Below, piece by piece: positions 55,627-64,000 of a DNA stretch of 64,000 nucleotides. Each line of letters opens with the position of its first letter. The stretch's first letter is position 1. This stretch comes from Aphrocallistes beatrix (taxonomy: Eukaryota; Porifera; Hexactinellida; Sceptrulophora; Aphrocallistidae), in contig OY725489.1 in assembly GCA_963281255.1 (NCBI GenBank), positions 2,480,001-2,544,000 of the forward strand, written 5' to 3'. The notes under the pieces were generated by a model, which did no database searches, had not been told where the DNA came from, and saw only the letters and a program-made list of their open reading frames with translations. Made by a program: the position numbers and the translations under genes.

Positions 55627-55645
55627 CAGTGGCGTAGCTAGGGAT
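55627..55645 (+). repeat. Isolated hAT-like end
   Basis: CAGTGGCGTAGCTAGGGATT, a sequence typical of hAT-type ends. The opposite end is not located. Confidence 0.35.
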
Positions 55646-55908
55646 TGAAGCTTGCTAGGGCACAGGTAAATTATTTCTGTGTGAAACACGACGACGCCTA
55701 GAGTCGATTATCATTACCTTACACATTGATGAAAGTACCAAACTTTAATGTTTAATTTGTAGGGCGGCTAATGAACACTTCGTCGCCCAGGAAAAATAAA
55801 CACTTTCAGAAGAGTCCCTACAGGTGCCAAATATTGGTCACTTTCACAAATCCATTTCACATTTGCTTACATCATGAATCTGTTTGATGGGATAATATAA
55901 AATATATA

Positions 55909-56683
55909 CAGGGCGGTTCATAAGTAGTGACCTAATTTTGATTTGCTATCTTTCCAAAACGAATAATGGCAAATTAATTTGCTAAAAAGTATTAAATATT
56001 ATACTTGGGAGATATAGAATCCATCCTCAACAGGGGTCTAGTCATTGATATGTACTCTATCCTGCCTCCACGATTTCTGATGGTTTTCTGCATGTTTGAT
56101 GCTTTCTAGAGACCTAGCAGTTTTGGAGCTCCAATTCTGGTCTTATCTGCAACAGTTCCATCCTGCTCAAAGTTCTGAACCATTTTCTTTATCGTTCTGA
56201 CAGCAGAAGCAGATTTACAACCATAAATTTTTTTGTAGGCTCGTTGAGTATTGATCATGCTTCTTTGTTTTCATAGCATCAGTGAGTCAATGATATTTGT
56301 TTTCATAGCATCAGTGAATGATCTTTGTTCTTTGATCTATTGTGTTGCAGTCAGAATGCGTTTCAACCGGAAACGGATTCTGCTGCCAGAACGATAAAGA
56401 AAATGGTTCAGAACTTTGAGCAGCATGGAACTCTTGCAGATAAGACCAGAATTGGCGCTCCAAAGACTGCTAGGTCTCTAGAAAGCATCAAACATGCAGA
56501 AAACAATCAGAAATCGTGGAGGCAGGATAGAGTACATATCAATGACTAGACCCCTGTTGAGGATGGATTCTATATCTCCCAAGTGTATAATATTTAATAC
56601 TTTTCACCAAATTAAGTTGCCGTTATTCGTTTTGAAAAGATAGCAAATCAAAATTAGGTCACTACTACTTATGGACCATCCTG
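55909..56683. mobile_element. 775-bp hairpin element carrying inverted copies of a transposase helix-turn-helix
   Basis: The ends CAGGGCGGTTCATAAGTAGT and CTACTTATGGACCATCCTG are inverted, with TA flanks. Arms of about 300 bp (55909-56208, 56376-56683) are near-identical inverses. Each arm contains the coding sequence AARTIKKMVQNFEQHGTLAD...GAPKTAR, a helix-turn-helix (DUF4817-like) of mariner-type transposases, so the left arm is antisense. The 167-bp loop has a tandem duplication of TTTGTTTTCATAGCATCAGT. Confidence 0.85.
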
Positions 56684-56689
56684 TATATA

Positions 56690-57500
56690 TCTTATATATT
56701 AAAATGCTAGGATTTTTTGTGTGTTTGTTGTTGTTGTTGTTGTTCGAAGTGATTGAAGAATTGGAAAGTCATAGAGGTGTGAAAATTGGCATGTAGGCAT
56801 CAAATGATATGATTCCGATTAAGTTGAAAGATCTAAGCGAAATTCTCACATCTCTGAAAAAAAAATGGAAACAATTTTTCACACCTTTTCTATACAAAAT
56901 AAATGGCTATTACAATAGAAATCATTATACAAGTACGACGTTAGAGGGGACGCAGGGGGCGCAGGATTTATAGGTCCATATTTACGAAATTCGTGATTTT
57001 AGTACTATGTATGTTATATGAGATTAAGTGAAATTTTGTGAAAGAATCAGGAAATATATAATAGTAAAGTCACATATACTAAATAAACAGTTAAACTAAG
57101 GACAGATCATCTGGGCCAGGATCTTCAGTTCTATGACGTTTAGTAGCTGCGGGAGGAATGTCACTCATTTGGATACTTAAGGTACTAACAAAAACGCACT
57201 AATTAATATTAATCAGAAGAAAAACATATTTTCAACATTAAAGTCGGTTTTAGATTCCAAAGATACAATGTTGGTTATGGATACAATCTAAAAAATGTCG
57301 GTCGACAGAACGATAGTGCAGCTTCAGGAAGTGACTGGAAGGAACATGTAATATAAATATTGGATTACATCGTGAATTACTAATCTTACGGCATTCTAAG
57401 TGTGAAATTTGGAATCTACATATTAAAATACCCTCTATTTGCCATTGCGAGCTAGCTTTTAGCTCAAAAATAAGTTTTTTAAAAAAGGTGTGAAAATATT
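56690..57500 (+). repeat. Possible Helentron-type non-autonomous repeat
   Basis: It starts ATCTTATATATTAAAATGCT...GGATTTTTTGTGTGTTTGTTGTTG, then a segment ending in GGCATGTAGGCA, a pattern common in Helentron-associated repeats. GACGTTAGAGGGGACGCAGG occurs at 56938. The right end is undefined and there is no coding sequence. Confidence 0.35.
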
Positions 57501-57679
57501 CATATATACATATGTTAGAAACTCATAAAATATTAATATTATTACTTTCAAAGAGCGAAAATCGGATCCTACGTGGTGAAATATCCTAAATTACTCGTTG
57601 AGATCTTACTTATATCTTTAAACAAAGCTTTGCAGTGAAGGTGTTAATTAAACATACATACGTATATAGTACATACATA
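57501..57679. other. Nothing recognised
   Basis: AT-rich DNA before the Tc1 fragment. Confidence 0.4.
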
Positions 57680-58113
57680 CAGTATGTCCCATAATTATTG
57701 AGACTAACATAAACGACGATATTTTGCCCCACGATAAATATATGAATATTTTAACAAATAAATCTAAGAAAGTTTTACATTTAATAATCTATCTTTGAAC
57801 CATTGTTCTCCACCACTAATCTACACCTATGACGCATTGATTTGTAGTATGGAGCTAAAAACTCCGGGGTGATAGAATCCCAAATTTCTTGGATTCTCTT
57901 TTCTAGTTGTACCAGGCTAGTAAAGTTGTCTCTATACAGCTTTTGTTTGATCCAACCAAATAGATTCTCAATCGGGTTAAGATCGGGACTTTGACTTGGC
58001 CATTCTCGTTTATTTTTCTTCATATTTTTCTCCATCCAAGCTTTGGCGATCCTTGAGGTATGCTTAGGGTCATTATCCTGAATAAGAAACCACCTATCAC
58101 CATGAAAAACTAG
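57680..58113 (-). pseudogene. Tc1-type transposase, C-terminal fragment (DD35E)
   Basis: On the minus strand from 58113: HGDRWFLIQDNDPKHTSRIA (second D), KNKREWPSQSPDLNPIENLF (E, 35 residues after the D), then an uninterrupted C-terminus ending MRHRCRLVVENNGSKIDY at 57781. The right end of the element is the inverse of CAGTATGTCCCATAATTATT at 57680, with TA before it. No stop in the retained part. The N-terminal half is cut off exactly where the sequence before the KDZ gene begins. Closest relative here is 21533-22503. Confidence 0.85.
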
Positions 58114-58132
58114 GAGGTATTAAAAAGTGCTA

Positions 58133-58186
58133 TGCGCATGCGCATAAAGCTTGTGCACATGCGCATAAGGCTTGTGCGCATGCGCA
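58133..58186. promoter_or_regulatory. Three NRF-1-type palindromes at 21-bp spacing
   Basis: TGCGCATGCGCA at 58133-58144, TGCACATGCGCA (one mismatch) at 58154-58165 and TGCGCATGCGCA at 58175-58186. The period is exactly 21 bp (unit ...TAARGCTTGTGC). The consensus of NRF-1 sites is YGCGCAYGCGCR. They lie 243-296 bp upstream of the KDZ ATG and just inside the break of the Tc1 fragment. Function as a promoter element is inference. Confidence 0.6.
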
Positions 58187-58428
58187 TATGGGATTATGAA
58201 TATGACATAAAATCGATTAGTAATGTTACTTGTTTTGCGGTTTAAATGTGGTTTGTATATAGTAAATTAATAAATCTCATGTTGAATTCCTTTAACATAA
58301 TACAGTTGTTAGTATCTACTTTAGTAGTAAATAAATAAGACATTTGTATAGTATTTAGAAGTAAAGATCAATTGAATATCTAATAAAACCCCGTGAATAC
58401 ATTTAATCTTAAAACTTATTGATTTGTA

Positions 58429-61376
58429 ATGGCTGAAGACAGTGAATTATCGCATGTAGGAGTGTCTTATAAGGCAAAAAAGAGAAAACTTTTCGAAGAT
58501 GAAGTAATTTCTACTAGTATTCATCTTGATGATATGCATTTCTCTGATTGCTGTCTAGATAACGATAAAGTTAATACATATGATATCCCTATATGTGTTA
58601 TTTCAGATGCAGGTTGGTTCTGTGTATTTTGAACAATTAATTTTGTTAATATATAATTTAAATTACCATTCGTTTTCAATTATTCAATAAATACTCTTTA
58701 AGTTATTGAATCGTAATACCATCTTGTGTGAACAATACTCTGTTGGTAATTTTTGTGACATTTTTTTCAGAAACTACATCTGCAGATTTGAACGAAGCTC
58801 ATGACAACGAATTAGAAATTATTCAAATGCCAATAATTGATCAGTATTTAATCATTCTAATTCAAGAGAGAAAAGTTTGGCGTCTTGAGGATAGCAGCCT
58901 TGGTTTAATCACTGACTATCATATAGAAAGAGGTAACCATTTTAATTTATTTTTAACATTTGACGCAAGTCGAAAGTATTTCATCTTCCTTTTAACGATT
59001 TATAGGAAAAATTGTGCTGAAGAGGAAGCTAATCGTTATTGATTGTCTAAATCGAATTTGCTTAAATTGTGATGATCGGGATTGCATGCACAATCAAGCT
59101 TATGTTCAATGTTTGGACCTGGGTCTGGAAGCATGCACTTCATGTAGACTGCAAGACACCACCTATTTCATTATAAATAAGAAAATTATTTTTCTTACCA
59201 ATAAAGACAGTTACCATTGTTACCTTAATCAAGGACAAAGCTGGATTTGCGAAACTTGTACTTTTAAATGCATTCATAAATATAAGATCACTGATATCAT
59301 AGGAGAGAATGAACTATTAATCGATTCGCCTTCAACCAAGTTTAAAAGTTCCGATTTTTCAACAATATCTACACAGTCTATTCCCCTCAATCTTGATAAA
59401 CCCCTTGCTTCTATCTATAATAAGCAGCTCTCTCACGGTATATCCCTTCCAAATCATTTATTGCCAGAATGCGAAATCTGTGAAAATGGCTATACATACA
59501 TTCAATTTAGACGACCAGTATTTAAAACTAGAAAAAACAGGAATCGTAGTTTATACAGAAAACGATATAATTGAATTGAATGAACATAAAGGTAATTAGT
59601 TAATATAATCAATCTAAGCAACATTGGTTATTATTTATCATATACGTATATGTGTAGTGTTCTCTTCAAAATGTAACGGATCGTGCAACTGTAAAGCTGT
59701 ATTCGAAGGGAAGAAGTATTTACTATTAAATATAAATAATCATTATTTTATTCACTATGACCTGTTATTCGAATACAGTGAACTGATGTGTCAATCTAGA
59801 AACCCTCTACATAGCTTTTTAAGGTACGCATGAGGTTTTTCATAAGTATTTTTAATACAATTTAATATATCAAATCTATAAATCTAGGGCAAAGAATCGG
59901 AAAATGCAAAGGTTGGGAAGAAGCGCAGAGTATCGCTATCACATATTAAGACACGGCTGGAACGCCTATCTTAGATTGGTTGGTATATATTATCATTCTA
60001 ACTTCACTTGTCCCTCCTGTAAAGACACGCCAGATGTAATTATTCTAGATGGAGTAGCAATGGGAACATCTAGGGATATTCCTGAAACCTTATTCAAAGT
60101 AGATAAGACTCAACATTATCCTCTAGTAAAATTTTCTGAACGTACATTCATCTCAGATTCTGCATTGAGATAAGAACTTTTCGAATATTGTAAAGTGGGC
60201 CTAAGTGAGAGTAAATATAATAAGATGGTAAAATCCTTATCGATTCCAGAGTTTTCAGAATATATTCAATCTAGCTCTGTTAAAAATGACAATAAAGTAT
60301 CAATAAATCCAGATTATCCAAATGCTCGAAAAATTATAGAATATCTGAATCATGCGGAACCGATTACAGGAATTCTCCAATTTTCGATTCTCAACAAAGA
60401 TGAATTGCAATTGGTAGTTCAACTAACCAAAGGAAAAGCAGTTAAAAAAAGTAACTTGCAACCAATATATAAAAAAATGTATATTTTAGAATTACTGTTC
60501 ACGTCTCTGGATGTTAACAGTAATTCTAAAATAAACCCGGATTGTTTTACTTTGAACCCTCTCATATCATGTTTATTGAAGTTTATTATTCAAAAAATAA
60601 ATTCACTATACAAGAGACCAAGTCGTAAACCTGTCGAAATTGTGCCTAATAATGAAGATTACTTCAACTATTTTCCAGCCTTCAGAAAGAACTATATGTG
60701 AGTTTCACCTGGTTACCCGGTGGCTCTATTAAGCGAAGTTAAATTATTATGAATATAATGCTAATAGAGAAATCATCTTCCTTTATATAGGCTACCTCAC
60801 TACGACAATTGCGAGTTGGATTCTCAAGCAAGATGTACTAAACTATATCCAAAGCACCATAACCTGTCACCGGGACTCTTAGTTATATCGTGCAAACACA
60901 GAATTTGCTATGGTTTTCAGATAATGAGACAAAGAGAATCTACAATTTTAGTTTACAAAACACTAATAACATTATTTCAACATCAACCTCGATTCATAGT
61001 ATATGACAACGCCTGTAATCTCCATAATACATGTATGATCAGGTATAATTTACTTTAAAAAAATAACTTGTACTATTAAAAATACTGCACTAATTTGTTT
61101 GTGTTTGTTTCTAGAGATCCCAAGTTGTTTCGAGATAGTACTTGTTTTCTTATCGATCGTTTCCATTCAACTAACCACACCTGTAATCCATCATACAAGA
61201 TGAAGTTCATTAAGACTGAAGAGATACTGAAAATAAATTCGCAAATATGTGAACAACTTTTTTCAATTCTAAGGAGACTTTCAACCCAGATTACTTTTAT
61301 GAGCGTAGAGAATGTATATTATAATACAAGATATTTCCTTGCTTGTTGTAATGAAAGAGTGAGATTACAGTTATAA
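58429..61376 (+). CDS. KDZ (Kyakuja-Dileera-Zisupton) transposase, 8 exons, one in-frame stop
   Basis: Exons 58429-58612, 58771-58932, 59006-59437, 59511-59591, 59658-59823, 59888-60697, 60791-61042 and 61115-61376. All introns are GT-AG, 64-158 bp, and all phases agree. The join is 2349 nt, 783 codons. The N-terminus is acidic. Exons 3-5 carry a Cys-rich zinc-binding region (CLNCDDRDC, SWICETCTFKC, CNGSCNC). Exon 6 has CPSCKDTPDVIILDG (D396). Exon 7 has CKHRICYGFQIM and YDNACNLH (D684). Exon 8 has DRFH (710-713) with NHTC, and CEQLFS (E742). These are the KDZ signatures. The only lesion seen is a TAA at 60171-60173 (codon 437). The gene is a nuclear cut-and-paste enzyme by family. Terminal repeats were not found. 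Confidence 0.85.
60171..60173 (+). other. In-frame TAA in KDZ exon 6
   Basis: It interrupts FISDSALR-stop-ELFEYC. Homologous-looking sequence continues in the same frame on both sides, and no GT-AG pair in the right phase removes it. It is therefore a nonsense mutation, polymorphism or sequencing error. Confidence 0.75.
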
Positions 61377-61442
61377 AAATTAGTCTAAAGATACATTTTC
61401 ATATATTTATTTATTCTATTTATTAACTGACAATACATAATG

Positions 61443-61993
61443 TTAAACTTTAGTTGACTTACAGAGCGAACAAATAAATATTGATACACTTTCGTTTGTA
61501 TCTGCTAAACCAACACATGGTTTGTGAAACCATGATAGGCATCGGTGGCATTCAACCATATAAGGAAGATCTGCATTTGGCAATTTTACACCTTGAAATA
61601 ACGATGAGCTCGGATATTCGACCCACTTTCGTTTAGGTTTTGGACTCTTCATTGAGGATGAAAATGGTCCTCACATGAACCTCCTCACATGATTACATGA
61701 ACCTCCAATTTTGAACCGATTAGGATATTCTTATATTTTTTCTTGGAAGTCCGAGGAGACTCTGCACATGTACTATCAGTATCATCTGATGTCTGTGATG
61801 ATACACCCATGAAAGAAAAATGGGTACCCATAGTGGTTGTAGGTGTGGATGGTGTGGTAATTGGTGGTGTTACAAAATCTGATTCGCTAGATGAATCACT
61901 CAAATAATCAACAGGAATTTAGAGATTCGGTAAATCTGCTGAATTAAATTGGAGATTGGTGACCTCGTGATCACTCTCTTCTGAAAAAGACAT
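61443..61993 (-). pseudogene. PHD-like zinc-finger gene convergent with KDZ, broken
   Basis: On the minus strand an ATG at 61993 opens MSFSEESDHEVTN, interrupted by a TAA at 61921. The same frame continues with a Ser/Thr/Pro-rich region to a basic KKKYKNI. A shift follows, associated with a roughly 22-bp tandem duplication (GAGGAGGTTCATGT units, 61670-61705). The last frame (61443-61652) has a basic PKPKRKW patch and the second half of a PHD finger: ECHRC, WFHKPC and CSLC. The first Cys pair is missing. It ends 67 bp from the KDZ stop, tail to tail. It may be an accessory gene of the KDZ element (inference) or an unrelated remnant. Confidence 0.5.
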
Positions 61994-62239
61994 TATTATA
62001 ACAAGAACGAGCAATAAATATTTGATATATTATTTGATTTCTTTCTTTTATACTTATCGGAATACAGTAGGTATCAAATTGATTATTTACAATTCCAATC
62101 AAACAATATATTTATCTTATTTCGAAATAAAGGGTTTGAATTTCAATGGTAATACTTCAGAATAATATCAATTTTCAATCTTCTTTGGATTCTAACTGTA
62201 GTTTAGATTTCAAACACAGTGGTATTTGGCTACCAATTA

Positions 62240-62423
62240 CAGTCAGGGTCGCTTATTGTGAACCACCTGGGGACCAAAAATCAGTTCATAATAGAGATAC
62301 TTCATATTAAGTGAACTTGACTCAATACAAATCCTATCTAAGAAAAGAAATTGGGACCAGGAGGTTAGTTCATAATAAACGAATGTTCATATTAAGCGGG
62401 TTCATAATAAGCGACCCTGACTG
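62240..62423. mobile_element. 184-bp pogo-type MITE
   Basis: CAGTCAGGGTCGCTTATTGT and ATAATAAGCGACCCTGACTG inverted; TA flanks at 62238-62239 and 62424-62425. A partial copy lies at 35625. Confidence 0.85.
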
Positions 62424-62960
62424 TATATAATCAAAATTATATTGTTTGAAAGTTTCAATGGAATGACAATAATGTGGTATCTTGGTAAAGATTCAATTAC
62501 AGTTGATGATTTATTACGTTATTTGCTTGACTACAATCATTTTTATGCAATCTGAAGAATGGATTTTATTCACTAAGTGTTTGAGTAAATCGTGTTAGCT
62601 ATATTGCCCTTAGTTGGATAACTGTTGAAATATGAATTGTATGCTGGTATCAGACATTCTGATGTCTTTACATAATGAAGTAAAAATTATATAATTTATT
62701 ATCAAATGAGGTATTGTATTTTCCACTTTCGATTAGCATACTAAATGAAGACCCCAAGAGGCAGACGCGTTATTGTGGATGTCTCACCACAACTATATTT
62801 TAGAAGACCCGGACCCAATATAAGGGGGAGGATATTGCTAAGTATATCCTCTCTACTTTTGTGAGTGGCAACAGTTAAAATAGGATATTTATGTTATAAG
62901 ATGATAAAGTAGTGATATTTTGTAGTTTTCACTTAGTTAAATATTTTATTTGTACTGTTA
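62424..62960. other. Nothing recognised
   Basis: AT-rich DNA between two MITEs. Confidence 0.4.
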
Positions 62961-63270
62961 CAGTACACCCTCGCTAATCCGAACAGCTCTGTTCCAATGT
63001 TCGAAAAAATCGTTCGGATTAGTGAATTTGTTCCGATTAGTGAAATAACACTAATTCAATAGGGCATTAATTATAATAAATTTGCATTCTTAGAATATTA
63101 AGGATATTATTTCGCTATGATTGCCTATTTAACGAGGTTTCTCAATCTTAATGATAGATTTAAGTTTATAAACGTTTATTCAAATCATAGAGGCGAATAA
63201 AATTATATTTTGGGTGTTCGGATTAGCGAGGGTTCGGATTAGCGAGGTTCGGACTAGCGAGGGTGCACTG
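62961..63270. mobile_element. pogo-type MITE, CAGTACACCCTCGCTAATCC ends
   Basis: 310 bp, ends inverted (right: CGAGGGTGCACTG), TA on both sides. It is the inverse copy of 52262-52592 with matching interior. Confidence 0.9.
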
Positions 63271-63445
63271 TACTTAAAAATTAATAAAATATAAGATTTC
63301 AATGAAAATTTCCAAAATAATGAAAAAACTTGTTATTTCCTTCGAAGAAAAAGTGATGAAAATATTTGTAAAACGATCTAAAAATGAAAGATACATGGGG
63401 ATAACCTTTATGAGAACGTTAAAAAGCAAAAATGCAAAACTTATA

Positions 63446-63883
63446 CACTGCCCTACCAAAAGTATTCGTACACCCCAATAATTCCCATACAAATTGTATA
63501 AATCGTATCTATTTTTGGAGTCAATAGTAATAAATCAGTAACAGTTTGACTAAATTTGGCTTAAAATTCATTTTCTATACACTCGATTTCCTCATTTTAT
63601 AGTATTTCAACTCAATTACTCTATTTAAAAGTTAAAATTTTTAACCCGTGATACCTAGTGCCACTAACGCCATCATAATAGTGGCATTAGTTATGGTATG
63701 TGGTACAGTGAAGTAAAAGTTCAAATATTTAAGGTTCGTAATTTGAATGTGAAGAAAACGAATTTAAAATAAATATTAGTGTATTTATTACAGATTAAAT
63801 ATTGTTGACTTCATAAATAGATTAGTTTTACAACTATTGGATTGAAAATTTGGAGGTGTACGAAAGCTTTTGGTAGGGGAGTG
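63446..63883. mobile_element. Tc1-like fold-back MITE (CACTGCCCTACC ends)
   Basis: CACTGCCCTACCAAAAGTAT and GCTTTTGGTAGGGGAGTG inverted; TA flanks. The core GCCATCATAATAGTGGCATT is shared with the 37836 copy. Confidence 0.75.
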
Positions 63884-63935
63884 TATTTTTTAATTTTTTT
63901 TAAAAAATTCAGAATTTTCGTGCATTGGATATCTT

Positions 63936-64000
63936 TAGGCGCCGAATCTCACACTGGTCAATTATAAGGTAGATAACACATCACTCGAAAAATCACCAAA
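63936..64000 (+). repeat. GC-headed repeat, start of a copy cut by the window edge
   Basis: A diverged head end, TCAATTATAAGGTAGATAAC, then CACTCGAAAAATCACCAAA as in the body of the family. Confidence 0.65.

Noticed and set aside
58728..58770. Translation start at 58728 before KDZ exon 2
   Set aside because: The region ends in a clear acceptor TTTTTTTCAG, and exon 1 joins in the right phase.
59393..59599. A frameshift mutation in KDZ exon 3
   Set aside because: A GT-AG intron at 59438-59510, of the size seen in the rest of the gene, restores frame exactly, so no mutation is needed.
60101..60180. An intron removing the KDZ TAA at 60171
   Set aside because: The possible GT-AG pairs around it do not keep the phase, and the protein reads sensibly straight through the stop codon position.

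Overview
The window is eukaryotic nuclear DNA, AT-rich, with short spliceosomal introns (about 64-160 bp) in its gene-like parts. It is dominated by transposable elements. The element types (many Tc1/mariner and pogo/Tigger families, PIF/Harbinger, P, hAT, MULE, KDZ, Gypsy, Penelope-like, piggyBac-like MITEs) and a divergent tetraspanin indicate an animal. An arthropod such as a parasitic copepod fits, but the species is inference.

Layout. 1-2942: the 3' part of a THAP-domain, P-element-type transposase gene, open for 2.8 kb and with all three expected catalytic acidic residues. 3761-31361: one tetraspanin gene in two exons (3761-4247 and 30952-31361), separated by a 26.7-kb intron. The splice phases match and the joined frame is 298 codons. 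The intron holds a stack of elements: fold-back elements, piggyBac-like and Tc1-like MITEs, a decayed Harbinger pair (11.8-14.4 kb), a 1066-bp near-perfect palindrome (19.2-20.3 kb), two Tc1 elements (21.3-22.6 and 24.2-25.5 kb), a Gypsy fragment inside a DNA element (26.1-28.1 kb) and a ZMYM1-like hAT remnant (28.3-29.9 kb). 31.4-39 kb: MITEs, a mariner and a Tigger remnant. 38.6-44.5 kb: a Gypsy pol split by a 4023-bp DNA element. 45.3-47.35 kb: a MITE and a GC-rich Penelope-like remnant (reverse transcriptase plus GIY-YIG), followed by a 200-base assembly gap. 47.56-53.2 kb: a Tigger element carrying a nearly intact 3332-bp Harbinger (transposase plus Myb/SANT partner) and a small pogo-type MITE. 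In both cases removing the insert restores the Tigger reading frame. 53.2-58.1 kb: an inverted pair of GC-headed repeats, a mariner pseudogene, a hairpin element carrying a transposase helix-turn-helix, and a Tc1 fragment. 58.1-62 kb: a Kyakuja-Dileera-Zisupton (KDZ) transposase gene, with a convergent PHD-like gene next to it. 62-64 kb: pogo-type and Tc1-like MITEs.

The most notable items are four. (1) The KDZ gene: eight exons join to 783 codons with D, D, E and the DRFH signature, and the only lesion is one in-frame TAA. Three near-perfect NRF-1-type palindromes at exact 21-bp spacing lie 243-296 bp upstream of its ATG. (2) A DNA-element family with CATAGCCTAC ends and 7-bp target duplications, seen in four copies of 31, 1066, 2064 and 4023 bp. 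The 31-bp copy is almost only the two ends, and its empty site survives in a paralogous repeat nearby. (3) Several long inverted repeats that would fold into extended double-stranded RNA if transcribed. (4) An intact-looking P/THAP transposase among otherwise broken elements. Apart from the tetraspanin there is no clear host gene, and I see no tRNA, rRNA or CRISPR.
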